A DNA stretch of 64,000 bases from Pegoplata infirma (lineage: Eukaryota; Arthropoda; Insecta; Diptera; Anthomyiidae). The notes beneath the pieces were generated by a model. The model worked only from the letters and a program-made list of their open reading frames with translations. It searched no databases and was not told the origin of the DNA. Shown here piece after piece: positions 24,265 through 34,572 of the stretch. The position numbers were made by a program, and so were the translations under genes. Within the stretch, counting starts at the first letter, position 1. Every line of letters begins with the position of its first letter. The stretch lies in the NCBI GenBank assembly GCA_963921195.1, contig CAWUER010000514.1, forward strand, positions 3,828,105-3,892,104, read 5' to 3'.

Positions 24265-25636
24265 TAAGTTTATCAATGAGGTCCAAAAGGCGCTGGATAC
24301 ACAAAAAATAAGAGAAACACAAAAAAAAATATATATATACAGAAAATAGATGGAAATAAAGGAACCACGCCCTTTTCCCTTTCTTATTCTCCACTCATAC
24401 ACTGGATATCAAAAATCCAGGTTCGTGTTGATCTTCCCCATGAAATCTATTATATACATGCCAATATTCATTTTTCTTTAAATTAGTTAAAATACTAAAA
24501 AACCCAATTGTTCCAAGCTCTTTTATCTTTTAATTCTCCGTCCACAGTCGAGAAATCTTCAATCCGATTACTTCAGGATATACTACATCGTTAGGACTAT
24601 ACGCTATGCATTTTCCGCTTCCTTTATGGGCTTCAAAAGAAGTTAAAATGTTAAAAATCACAATTTTGTCACTCCCCATTTTCCTTTCAATTCTCCGCCC
24701 ACAGTCCAAAAATTTAAAATTCGACTACTTCAGGATATGCTTAATCAATAGGACTATATAATAGGAAATTGTCAGCTTCTTAAGTCATTAGAGGACTTTA
24801 AAATAAGAAAAAATGTTAATTTTCATCTCCATAGGCCATTGGGGGACTTCAAATTAGTTAAAATATTAAAAAACACAATTTTTCCACGCCCCATTTTTCT
24901 CTTAATTCTCCTTCCACAATCTATAAAATTTAAATCCGACTACTTCAGGATATGCTTCATTGTTAGAACTAAATGCTATGTAATTTTCAGCTTCCTAAGT
25001 CATTTGGGGGCTTCAAAAGAAGTAAAAATGTTAAAAAAACCCAATTTTGCCGCACCACTTTTCCCCTAAATTCTCCGCCCACATTGCGAAAATTTTAAAT
25101 CCGACTACTTGGGGATATGCGCCATAGCTAGGACTATATTCTAGGAAATTTTCAGCTTCCTAAGTCATTAGGGGGCTTTAAATTAAGCAAAAATGTCAAA
25201 AAATTGAGTTTTGCCACGCCCACTTTTCCGCTTATTTCTCCGCCCACAGACAAAAAACCGAAAATCCGGCTACGTTAGGATCTGCCCCAGGTCTTTTACT
25301 ATATGCATGTCAATTTTCAGCTTTGTAGCTCATCAGTGGGCTTCAAAAAGCTCTGGATAGACAAAAAAAGAGGAACACACAAATAGGGAAATTATATATA
25401 TAGATACCTATTTAAAATGTCAAAATATTCAACTTTTACATGGAAACTCAACAAAAAATTAAAATGCATTTTTAACTCCACATTACTTACGTTCCTATCA
25501 GTCGATTTTTACGTTTGAACACGCAATTTGAAGCTTAAAGTCCCTCCTATTGAACAAAACAAATTGCGTAAAAAAATACCAATCCGGTCAAAAGTTATAG
25601 AGTTTTGACCGCTATCTCGCGAAATTGACCACTGTG

Positions 25637-27706
25637 CGACGTCTGTGTTGTATCCGATACTTTTGATACCCATTTGTCGATTTTGGTTCGATTGGCCGAA
25701 CAATTTAAAAAAGCCAATTTGACTCTAAACGTGAATAAAAGCAAGTTTTGTGTCAAGCAGGTAAAATATCTGGGGTACATTATTGGCGACGGAGGCATCT
25801 CAACGGATCCAGAAAAGATTGAATCAATCTTAAGTTGGCCAACCCCAAGGACATTAAAACAAGTTAGGGGTTTCTTAGGGTTAACCGGCTGGTATCGTAG
25901 GTTTATTAGCAATTTTGCGGATGTAACCCACCCTATCACTGAAGTGCTATCGAAGAAAAAGAAATTCGAGTGGACTGAAGCTGCAGAAAAAGCTTTTAAA
26001 AAAATAAAAAGTCTGCTAACTACAGCTCCCGTTTTAAAAAATCCAGATTTTGGAAAGAAATTTTACGTGCATTGTGATGCGAGTGATTTTGGAATTGGGG
26101 CGGTCTTGGTGCAGTTAGATGAGGAGAAGAATGAAAACCCGATTGCATTTATGTCGCGAAAGCTCAATTCAGCACAGCGCAACTATTCCGTAACGGAGAA
26201 AGAGTGCCTAGCCGCAATAGAGGCGGTGGAACGGTTCCGTTGCTACATTGAGTTACAGGAATTTGAGATAATCACAGATCATAGCAGCTTGGTATGGCTG
26301 ATGAGGCAACCAAACCTTAAAGGTCGCTTAGCCAGATGGGCTCTTAAGCTTCAGAGCTACAAATTTTGTATCAGTCATCGAAAGGGCAAGGAAAATGTGG
26401 TCCCCGATGCACTGAGCAGAATGCATGAAGCTGAGGTTCTGGCAGTAGAAAATATAGGTCCAGAAGTAGACTTAGATTCTGCTAATTTTTCTGATACCGA
26501 ATATTTAAAATTACGACAGAATTTTATGGAAAATTCAAACGATTTTCCTGATATAAAAGTTATAGACCGGTATATTTATATCCGCGTCAAGTTTGCGACA
26601 GGTATTTTAGAGGAGGACCAAAATGCCTGGAAACTTTGGATTCCGGAAGGACTTAGGGGCTCAATTTTGCATCGTGCACACGATTCGGTTGTTGCAGCAC
26701 ATGGTGGCATTAGTAAGACACTTGAGCTGATAAGGAGAAATTTTTATTGGCCACGATTAGCGACTGATGTGAGGGAGTATATATCAAAATGTGAAATATG
26801 CAAGACAACAAAAGCTTCTAACAAAATAATGCGACCGGAAATGGGAAACATTGCTATATCCGATAGGCCTTTCCAGAGGCTCTATGTAGATTTGTTAGGA
26901 CCATATCCGCGTAGCCGAAAAGGGTTTATAGGGCTTTTAATAGTTTTAGATCACTTCTCTAAGTACCATTGGTTGTGTCCTTTAAGAAAGTTTACATCGG
27001 CTAACATTATAGAATTTTTAGAACACCAAATATTTCACCAATACGGCGTTCCGGAAGTAGTCATTAGTGACAACGGAAGCCAATTTAAGGCGAACGATTT
27101 TAACACCTTTCTTTCTAAATACGGTATTTTGCACACATATACCGCATTATATTCTCCTCAGAGCAATGCCTCTGAGAGAGTTAATCGTTCTATCATCGCT
27201 GCCATAAGAGCATACCTGAAAAAGGATCATAAGCAATGGGATAACAATATTACTGCCATTAGTTGTGCATTAAGGAATTCCCTACACCATTCTATAGCAG
27301 TACACCATATCACGCTCTTTACGGCTTTGATATGATAACCCATGCTACCTCATACAAACTTTTAAAAACCTTTGATTTATTATCTGAATCTGCCATCACG
27401 CTTAGTCGAGACGACAAATTAAGTTTATTGCGAAATCAAATGTCCGAAAATATTCGAAAAGCATATGAAACAAATGCTCACACGTACAATTTACGAGCAA
27501 GACCCATTTCTTTCTCTATAAATCAGGTAGTTTATCGACGAAATTTCGCCCAGAGTGACGCAACGAAAAATTTCAACGCGAAACTTAGCCCAAATTTCAT
27601 TAAAGCTCGGGTAAAACAGAAACTGGGTAATTGTAATTATATTCTAGAAGACCTTGAAACTAAAAATACCGGCACATATCATGCTAAGGATATTAAGGGT
27701 GATTGA
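25637..27706 (+). pseudogene. Pol, second part: RT thumb, RNase H and integrase, one frameshift
   Basis: Starts at the right copy of the CGACG duplication, in frame with the RT upstream. It runs through the RT end (NVNKSKFCVKQVKYLGYIIG, RGFLGLTGWYRRFI), RNase H (VHCDASDFGIGAVL, YSVTEKECLA, ITDHSSLVWL, VPDALSRM), an integrase HHCC finger (HDSVVAAHGG ... CEIC at about 26675-26810) and the DDE core. The DDE residues are Asp at 26889, Asp in SDNGSQF at 27069 and Glu at 27174, with 34 residues between the last two. Near 27297 one nucleotide is missing: the frame ends at 27335, while the integrase continues in another frame (STPYHALYGFDMITH) to the stop at 27706. The C-terminus (AKLSPNFIKARV, NYILED, YHAKDI) is a Ty3-type chromatin-facing tail. 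All catalytic residues are present. Confidence 0.93.
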
Positions 27707-27756
27707 TTCTGTTTTCCGTCTAATCTGCTAGAAACATTCGGCAGATTATACGGTTT
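27707..27756 (+). other. Spacer between pol and the 3' LTR, polypurine tract not obvious
   Basis: Fifty bases separate the pol stop from the 3' LTR. The bases next to the LTR (gcagattatacggttt) are not purine-rich, so the plus-strand primer site is either degenerate or unusual. There is no room for env. Confidence 0.6.
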
Positions 27757-28724
27757 TGTAATAAACAATTCACGTGTCTCAGAACGTTAGTAATTTTGTT
27801 ATAAGATACATCACTTTTGCTTATAGTGATTAAAAATAATTATTACATTATTTGAATTATTTAATGCAAACTAACCGTTTTTATACCCTCCACTCTAGTG
27901 ATAGAGGGTATATATAAGTTTGTCATTCCGTTTGTAACACATCGAAATATTGGTCTAGGACCCCATAAAGTATATATATTCATGATCCTTGATCGATTTT
28001 AAGTCGATCTAGCGATGTCCGTCCGTCCGTCCGTCCGTCTGTCTGTCTGTCCGTTGAAAACACGCTAACTTTTGAAAGACTTTACAGAGGCTCCTGAAGT
28101 TTGACATATATGTTCTTCATTTACCGGGTCAGGTTGGTATTGCAATCCAGCGAAATCGGTCCAGTGGTTCAAAAGTTATGAGCAAAATAGTAAATTTCGG
28201 GAAGGGTATTTTTCGAATTTACAAGATTAAAACCACTATAACTTTCCAAAGACAATTCTGAGGGGACTGAAGCTTAGCATATATATTTGTTGTTCCCCAA
28301 GGCTGTTTGGTTTTGAATTTTAGCAAAATCGGTTCAGTGGTTCAAAAGTTATAAGCGATGCACTGAATTTCAGATTTGTTTCACCTTAAACTGTTGAAAA
28401 CTCGTTAAACAAGTTTTAATAGCATGGTGAAATACCAGTTTTGTAAAACTTGTTGTTGTTTGTTTTCTTGTCGTGGGGTGCAGTTTAGTTGTTAGACAAG
28501 TAAATATTTGTTATTGTTAGTGTAACTGTATGTAACGGGAAAAAATCAAATAAAGTATGTGTATGATTGAATGTTAATTTGTTTTTGGTTTTTAAAGAAA
28601 AGGATGGTAATATAAAAAGAGGAAAATATGTGAAATAGTTTTTTTTGTATTACATATATGTAGGTATAAAACAAAAAAAATATTTTACAAAGTAATTTGT
28701 TACTCAAAGAATTTGTACACTAAA

Positions 28725-28795
28725 AAAAATTTACACTCAAAAAAAAGTTTACACTCAAAAAAAAATGTTACACTCAAAAAAAAAAATTTACACAT
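28725..28795 (+). repeat. Short tandem repeat of tttacactcaaaaaaaa
   Basis: About four copies of a ~17-bp unit with a variable A-run, next to the left end of the hAT-type element. Similar cactcaaaaaaa strings recur at 30950-30990 beyond its right end and at MITE termini nearby. Confidence 0.7.
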
Positions 28796-29288
28796 TATTA
28801 TTTTTTTGAATGAAATCAGACCTTTGAAGATTTAATTCCCAAATTCAATTTATTAAATCTGATTTAAGATAATTGAATTAATTCCCTGTTTCTATAAATC
28901 GAAAAGAATTAATTCATTATTTAAATCACTTAATTTCATTGCAAAGAATTAATTCGTTGATTTGAATCAATTGAATTAATACATTTTGATTTGAACCAAC
29001 TGATTCAAATCACTTGATTTGAATCAACTGATTCAAATCAATTTTGATTCAAATCAACTGATTCAAATCACTTTTGATTCAAATCAACTGATTCAAATCA
29101 CTTTTGGTTTGAATCAACTTGATTTAAACTTTTTTCACTTAAATCAAACACTAAAAATGCACATTATAAAAATCTTATCAGGTCTGATTGCGTTAAATTC
29201 ATTGGAATATCGCCAATTTTAAACACACCACGCCATCAATAAACAACACTCCAAATTGTACAGTATTATTAAATGTGAACCTTTAGTC

Positions 29289-29762
29289 TAGAGATGGGCG
29301 CTGGTCACGTGATTTGCGTGATTCACGTGAATCACGCGTGAGTGTGAGTGATTTCCATTTCAATCACGTGATTGTGAGTGAGCGTGATTTGAAAAAAACC
29401 TGAGCGAGTGATTAGTGAGTTAGTCATTTATTTTTTGCGTGAATCTGCGTGATTAGATTTTTTGATTTGCACAATTTTTTGATTTGCCCAATTTTTTTAA
29501 AATTTTTCTAAAAATTTTTTTTTTTCGAGTTTTTTTTTTTTGGTAAGAAAATTTTATTGCGTGAGTAGATTTTGCGTGACTCACGCGTGAGCGTGATTGA
29601 ATCTGGCGTGAGTCACGCGTGAGTGTGAGTAAGTTTTTTATTACTCACGTGAATAGTGAGTGAGCGTGAGTAAAAAAATATTGCGTGAGGGATTAGTGAG
29701 TGATCCGATTATTTTTTGCGTTAGTGAGTGTGAGTCAAAATCCACTCACGCGCCTATCTTTA
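29289..29762 (+). mobile_element. hAT-type MITE with 8-bp duplication, nested
   Basis: 474 bp, flanked by CTTTAGTC (29281-29288 and 29763-29770). Ends TAGAGATGGGCGC and, inverted, TAAAGATAGGCGC. The interior consists of tcacgtga, cacgcgtg and gtgagtgag motifs repeated in both orientations. It contains no ORF. The termini and the duplication length fit hAT. Confidence 0.85.
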
Positions 29763-30050
29763 CTTTAGTCAATAACGAATTTGGCTCTTCAGCATAAAAA
29801 TAACTTTTAACACAAAAACAATGAATGATTTACATTTTTATAATACACATACATTTCCATTATATCGAAAAGTCGTGCATTATCCCACCCTTAATGTATA
29901 TGTGCAAATTAATAAATGTTACATTAAAGCAATGTCTTGCATTTTTGTGATTCCTTTCCATGCATAGGCTAAAAAATGCTGCCAATAAAATGTACACTAT
30001 AAAATTCTGTTGCTTTGACTTTTTGCTTGCTACTACCGCACAAGAATATA

Positions 30051-30546
30051 CACACAAAAAATTATTGGCTAACAATTTTCAATTAAATCTATTGATCAAC
30101 AAAATTCAAATAAATCAATCAATGTTTTGATTAAAATTTTTGTTAATTTCTTTAACTGTCGAATTACAAATTTTCAACATACCAGCTTTTTTTTCGCTTA
30201 AATTTATTTGAATAGATTAATTCAAAAATATACAAAATAATCGGTTTTTCCTTTTTTTTTATTGTTGGCAACATATTGGAAAGCAAAAAATATAAATTTT
30301 TTGATAATTTTGTCATGAGCTTACAATTCATTTGTTAAATCAATCAATATTTTGATTGACTATAAATAAAAAATTGATCAATCTTTTGATCAAAATCGAA
30401 AAAATGTTTGATTGAAAAAATTTTTAATCAATCACCTACAATTTGATGATTGGTATAACAATTTTTTTAATTGGAGGAGTTTCAATCAAAAAATTGATTG
30501 AATCCGCGTTTTTGTTGATTGAAATTCGTTTCAAATTTTTTCTGTG
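30051..30546 (+). mobile_element. TA-flanked MITE, nested
   Basis: Ends cacacaaaaaatt and, inverted, cacagaaaaaatt, flanked by TA (30049-30050 and 30547-30548). The interior repeats ttgattgaaa and atcaatcaa-like motifs in both orientations. No ORF. Confidence 0.6.
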
Positions 30547-33500
30547 TATGTTATAGTATGTGTGTGCGTGTGTAAAGTAAATACTTTGATTTAAGAAAAA
30601 AATGTTTAAATCAACTGAATCAAAACATTTTTGATTTGAATCAATTGATTTGAATCAAATTGATTTGAATCAATTGATTTGAATCAATTTATTTGAATCA
30701 AGTGAATTAATTCTTTGTTGATTTGAATCAAGTTGATTTGAATCATTATTTAAACAAGGAATTAAACAAAAAGTTAGTTAATTCATTCAACAAAAAGTTG
30801 AAATTAATTCTTTTGAATCAAATCATCAAGAATTAATTCCATGATTTATTAATATGAATTAATATTTTTGCGAATCAAATCAAAAAGTGAATTAATTCTT
30901 CAAAGGTGTGAATGAAATGGCAGACTCAAAGAAATGTTGACAGTCAAAAAAATTTTACACTCAAAAAAATTTGATTGATTAAAAGAAAGTTTGACTCAAA
31001 ATAATATACATATTTCTAATAAAAAATTTGTAATGCAATTTTTTTTAATTTTTTTTAGAAAATTACTATTAGATAACATTGTGGAGGGTATTCATAGATT
31101 CGACCAAGTCGAATTAAAATTTTATACTTGTTTTTCTCTCAATCTGGCTAGATTTTCTAGCTACTTTAAAATTCCTATGTAAGTTACTTTACTCGCTGTT
31201 AAATTGTGGGTGGTGAGAAATGTATCTGACAGCTGTTTTATTAACTTATTTGGGAAATTTAAACAAAACGTGGGTTTGTAATATCCATAGACAAAAGTAG
31301 GAAACGAATCGTTCTTTCCGTTTTGAAATTTTGAAGTGATCAGACAACCATAGTTCATCTTGAAAAAAAATATTGTTTTTTATCACTGTCTGTCCAAAAG
31401 TTACCTGTAACCTTTACTTCAACATCAATAACTCGGTAATATTAATTTATTTGGTTATTATAAATTTGGTAAAAAAAACAATAGTTAATTTTTTTGTAGA
31501 TGTTTTAATTATTTAAATATGGTAAAGCGAAACAAAAGCCGAAATTTTAAGGAAAAATAAAATTTCATTTGTCATCCAAAAATTTGGTCAAAAAAAAAAC
31601 AATTAAGAACGCGGTTACTAGGTAAATTTTTCTAGTGTATTTCGTATCTTTTCTCCAAATTAAATGTCAATCAAAATAAACTTTTTCAGGACAACTATTT
31701 CATATAAACACGACAAAAGTTTTATGGGAGTTACTTCGCATGGCAACAGAGTAGATGGTTGACATATGTTCATTTCTTGTTTTTACATCGGCAAGGTAAA
31801 GAGTTTGTATTAACATAATATCTCCCTTCCTTTGTAAAATTTTGCAAAAATCTCTTAAAATTCTAGACACTGAGAGCCACTTTCAGTGGAGTACGTACAT
31901 TGTTGGTATAAATCACAGTTTCCAAAAAAAAATATTCTTAAACCAAAAGAGCATGATAAGAGGAGTACGACTAGCTAACATTTGATCAATTTTACATTGA
32001 TGAAGTCTATTGTGGAAGTCAAATAAAAACGAAAACCAGTTTGATACAAATTCCGCAAACGAGTAACGTAAAAAAAACCGCCGTCTAAATAAATAATATT
32101 TTTAATAACCTTAGTCGTGGTAAAAAAATAAAAAAAATAAAAAAAAGTAAAAATCGGTCGGGGATAGTGTCCTAGTGATAGAAGGAAATCTAATTTAATT
32201 AGGATCCCGTTAAATTAATCAATCCGTTATCTAAAATCGCCTAAATTATTAATTAATATTGGTATGTTTACGTCGTCATAAAAAAAAAAAAACATTTAGA
32301 GTAAAACTCAATTTTATATGTAGAAAAAAAAAATTTTTTGATAAAAATTTTTATAATACTTAAGAAAGTTAATTATACTTAGATGTAATATTGCAGTAAA
32401 TGGAATTGCACAGTGTCTCTATAAATTCCGGGTGAAATAGAAATTAAATTATAACGTAATTAAAAATCGGGTGTTTATGTTGTTTTAAAAAAGAAATTTA
32501 TTTCGGGTGTTACAACTAATTACAAAAAAATCGCGAAGTTTTGTATTTAAAAAGAAAAATTTACGAAAAAAAATGTAAATCAATTTTGAAACAAAATTTA
32601 ATATTATTCGTGCCACTGTGATAAGGTTTAAGCAGAATTTTGGTGCGAAGCAAAACCAAAAAAATTATATTAACGGCATTTTAAAATCAACATTACAAGA
32701 AAAAAACAAGAGAAATCAAAGTATATTTGTCCTTCTTCGATCCCCATAAACTTTAGCAGCAGTGCAACGTTGGAAGGCCTTTCATCATCGCATTGACAAG
32801 TAAGTGACCACCATATATTTGATTTCTCTCAAAATTTCTGTTAGCTTAACTGCCTTATGTTAAAAGCATAAGAAGAAGATAAATTATAAATTTTCTGTTT
32901 TGTTTTGGTTTTCATTATTTTTTAAAGAAGTTAAGCTAAAAGAAATTACCAAAAAAAAAAACTTTGTGAAGTTCAATGAACCCGAAATACAAGAAGTAAG
33001 AGAATTATAATTGCATTCATATTAACCCATTATGGGGAATTGTTGTAATGAGTGTGTTTTAAAATCATAAATTTCATTGTTAGCGATTTTAATTGATTGA
33101 AAAACAAAACTTTCATTTACGGTTTTTTTTTTTATTGAAAAATTAAAATAACAATGTCTATAATGTTAAATTAATTATATTTTTTTTTGTCAATAAAAAT
33201 CAATATAAAACTGCGATTAAAATTCTAAACTCTGATTATAATTTTCTTACTACTTGAGCGTTCCATACATTTTCTTAGATGGATTTTTTTTTAATGTCGT
33301 AACAAAAATCTGCATACATTTTTTTTTTGGTTTACATAAATAAATATTTTTTTAAAAGAAAGGTTTTGCCAAAAGAAAAACCACAAAATCTATTAAATTC
33401 GATTTTGGTGTCATGGATTTTTTTTCCGTTTGTTAAAATTGTATTAAATTGTTAGTTTAATGTAATTTACCCTTAAATGAAAACTCGTGAAAAAAATTAC

Positions 33501-33834
33501 AAACGTCACATAAGATAAACGCGTAAATTGCAGGAAATAACAATACGGGCACCCTACACTCGGTACTAACCAATAAAAAAAAACAAAAGAATTCCAATTG
33601 TGCAATTTCAGTAAATTATTTTTAGATTTTAGTACTTGCTCTAAGATGCCAAATGAATTGGCTTAGTTTGAATTAATTTGTATTAGATGCTCAAAGTAGG
33701 GTTAGAAAACTTTTTGCTCATTTAGAGTTATATAGTTAATATTTTTGCTATTAAGCATTAAGCGTAAATTTAAAGATTATGAATTTTTATTGAAACAATG
33801 AATAAAATTATTATAATGGACTGCTAATCTAATA

Positions 33835-33978
33835 CGGCGTTCACACTTGCTGTTTTGAAGTGTTTAAAAGTGAGATGTTTAAAAAAGTCTTTGTTCTGTA
33901 TCCATTACGTTTTTATTCTGTTACTGGTGTTTTGTTAAACAACTTGTTTAAAGTCGCTAGTGTGAACTCCATATTATA
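33835..33978 (+). mobile_element. ~140-bp MITE in the 3' LTR
   Basis: Present only in the 3' LTR; the 5' LTR reads straight from ctaata into tcgactt at about 14640. Ends cggcgttcacac and, inverted, ggagttcacac. The target duplication is short and ambiguous (TA or a longer imperfect one). The 94-residue ORF over 33860-34144 runs across this insertion and is not supported. Confidence 0.7.
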
Positions 33979-34568
33979 TCGACTTTTCCTTTGGGTTAGT
34001 GTAAGAGTAATGTTTGTTTTGGGTTCCTACGATTATCATGGTGCGTTTAGGAACACGGTTGGGAGGGTTTCGGTGCACAGGGCATTCCATCAGCCACTGT
34101 ATAGTTCATTCATAGTGTATCCCTTTAAATGTCCCCTTCAATAGTATTATTTTTGTTATAAGTAGTGGCCTTTAGAATCAATAGTTATTTTTCTATAAAA
34201 TTTTTTTTCCTATTTTGTATCTAGCAAACACTTAAAAATTTAGGGACTCTGAAATAGAATAATGTAGTAGTGTGGTTTGTTTGGTAAAGAGTCAAGAATT
34301 CTCCCAAGCCACTGAAGCTAGCCTTGTAGACGGGTCCCGCCGACTCCTTCCATTCAAACACGATTGTGAATATTAAAGGTATGAAATAATTCGGGTTTCG
34401 TCATGCTGAACCGCTCTGCAGTAAACTGAAGGGTTTTTTTTTCCGTCACTTCCTCGTATTTTGAAAACTTGTCGATTTCTACCTCATATACTCACAATTT
34501 TTCTCCATCTCCATTTTGCAAAAATTGTTGCACTAACAATCAGCAAACACTGGTATATGCACATTACA

Positions 34569-34572
34569 TAGT
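34569..34572. other. Right target-site duplication (TAGT) of the Ty3 element
   Basis: TAGT follows the last A of the 3' LTR and is followed by ccgatagtctta, which is where the satellite unit broken at 8750 resumes. Confidence 0.95.

Larger units (their letters stand above)
22300..25380 (+). repeat. Degenerate tandem repeat field, unit roughly 155-215 bp
   Basis: Around ten diverged copies share a fixed order: cagcttcctaagtcatt followed by a G-run, cttcaaaa, gttaaaatgttaaaaa, a pyrimidine-rich cccctttttc stretch, ttctccgcccacag, aatccgactactt, ggatatgc and cattgttagga. The ttctccg-like blocks fall near 22567, 23511, 23604, 23776, 23930, 24390, 24535, 24692, 24907, 25071 and 25236. Three inverted-repeat elements have inserted into it. 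No ORF in this stretch is credible, including 24110-24349 and 24839-25069. Confidence 0.75.
19543..25636 (+). mobile_element. Transib-like DNA transposon, 6.1 kb, inserted in the RT YLDD codons
   Basis: Ends are inverted: CACTGTGGTTAATATT on the left and CACAGTGGTCAATTTC on the right, and both continue into gagatagcgg, a pyrimidine (or tc) and caaaact. The flanks are duplicated CGACG (19538-19542 and 25637-25641); with one copy removed, the RT frame runs on. A 5-bp CGNCG duplication with CACWGTG termini indicates Transib. At both ends the heptamer is followed, after exactly 23 bp, by aaaact, like a 23-bp-spacer recombination signal. No transposase ORF is seen. Contents: 19560-20400 AT-rich noncoding, a 25-bp minisatellite (20415-21930), a degenerate ~165-bp repeat field (22300-25380) and three MITEs. 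Mobilisation would need a transposase supplied in trans. Confidence 0.8.
28817..30910 (+). mobile_element. hAT-type non-autonomous element with 8-bp duplication
   Basis: Ends CAGACCTTTGAAG and, inverted, CACACCTTTGAAG. The 8-bp AATGAAAT is duplicated at 28809-28816 and 30911-30918. The body is built from repeats of the palindrome ttgattcaaatcaa and of gaattaattc, so it can fold on itself. An 8-bp duplication with a CA-starting terminus fits hAT. Two further elements sit inside (29289-29762 and 30051-30546). The ORF at 29019-29222 is only the translated palindrome. Between the nested elements, 29771-30050 and 30547-30600 show no gene. Confidence 0.75.
27883..31129 (+). mobile_element. Dispersed dipteran element with tataccctcc / gagggtat ends, in the 3' LTR
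   Basis: Occupies the same gttttt site as 8877-9424 does in the 5' LTR. The left ~180 bp resemble that element: ataccctcc, gtttgtcattccgtttgtaa, accccataaagtatatat, gtcgatctagcgatgtccg and GTCC/GTCT repeats. The interior is different, with two diverged copies of a block containing aatcggt(c/t)cagtggttcaaaa and gttat(g/a)agc (about 28080-28360), followed by AT-rich sequence. The right end is ggagggtattcatag, ttcgaccaagtcgaa and atacttg. A 2.1-kb hAT-type element is nested in it. No real ORF is present. Confidence 0.6.
8751..34568 (+). mobile_element. Complete but defective Ty3/Gypsy-type LTR retrotransposon, 25.8 kb, heavily invaded
   Basis: The element is bounded by near-identical LTRs (8751-15225 and 27757-34568), begins TGTAAT, ends ATTACA and is flanked by TAGT duplications inside a satellite unit. 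Order: 5' LTR, tRNA-Lys primer site, small RING ORF, Gag with RING, Pol with protease, RT, RNase H and integrase, 50 bp of spacer, 3' LTR. Integrase after RNase H places it in Ty3/Gypsy. There is no env. Without later insertions it would be about 14 kb, with ~3.4-kb LTRs, which is very long for this group. It cannot act on its own: gag has a TGA, integrase a 1-nt frameshift and RT a 6.1-kb insertion. About 13 substitutions between LTRs (by eye) point to a recent insertion. Confidence 0.95.
27757..34568 (+). repeat. 3' LTR of the Ty3 element, carrying nested insertions
   Basis: Matches the 5' LTR in 27757-27882, 31130-32275 and 32276-34568, starts TGTAAT and ends ATTACA just before the TAGT duplication. 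It keeps the empty target (32271-32275) of the Transib-like element found in the 5' LTR. It also holds a 144-bp insertion (33835-33978) absent from the 5' LTR and a large nested complex at 27883-31129. Substitutions against the 5' LTR are few (for example at positions equivalent to 10168, 10288 and 14731). Confidence 0.93.

Noticed and set aside
19543..25636. The 6-kb gap in pol as an intron
   Set aside because: It has inverted CACWGTG ends and a CGACG duplication and lacks splice-site edges at the break, so it is a transposon.
25595..25939. Minus-strand ORF of 114 codons, and similar antisense frames over pol and BEL
   Set aside because: Shadows of the recognised reading frames on the other strand.
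28980..29222. CRISPR-like or regulatory array of gattcaaatca
   Set aside because: The repeats are palindromes within a hAT-type element, without uniform spacers, in a eukaryotic context.
27707..31129. An env gene after Ty3 pol
   Set aside because: Only 50 bp separate pol from the LTR, and no signal peptide or membrane segment is found.
33860..34144. A 94-codon ORF in the 3' LTR
   Set aside because: It runs across a small inverted-repeat insertion absent from the 5' LTR and matches nothing known.
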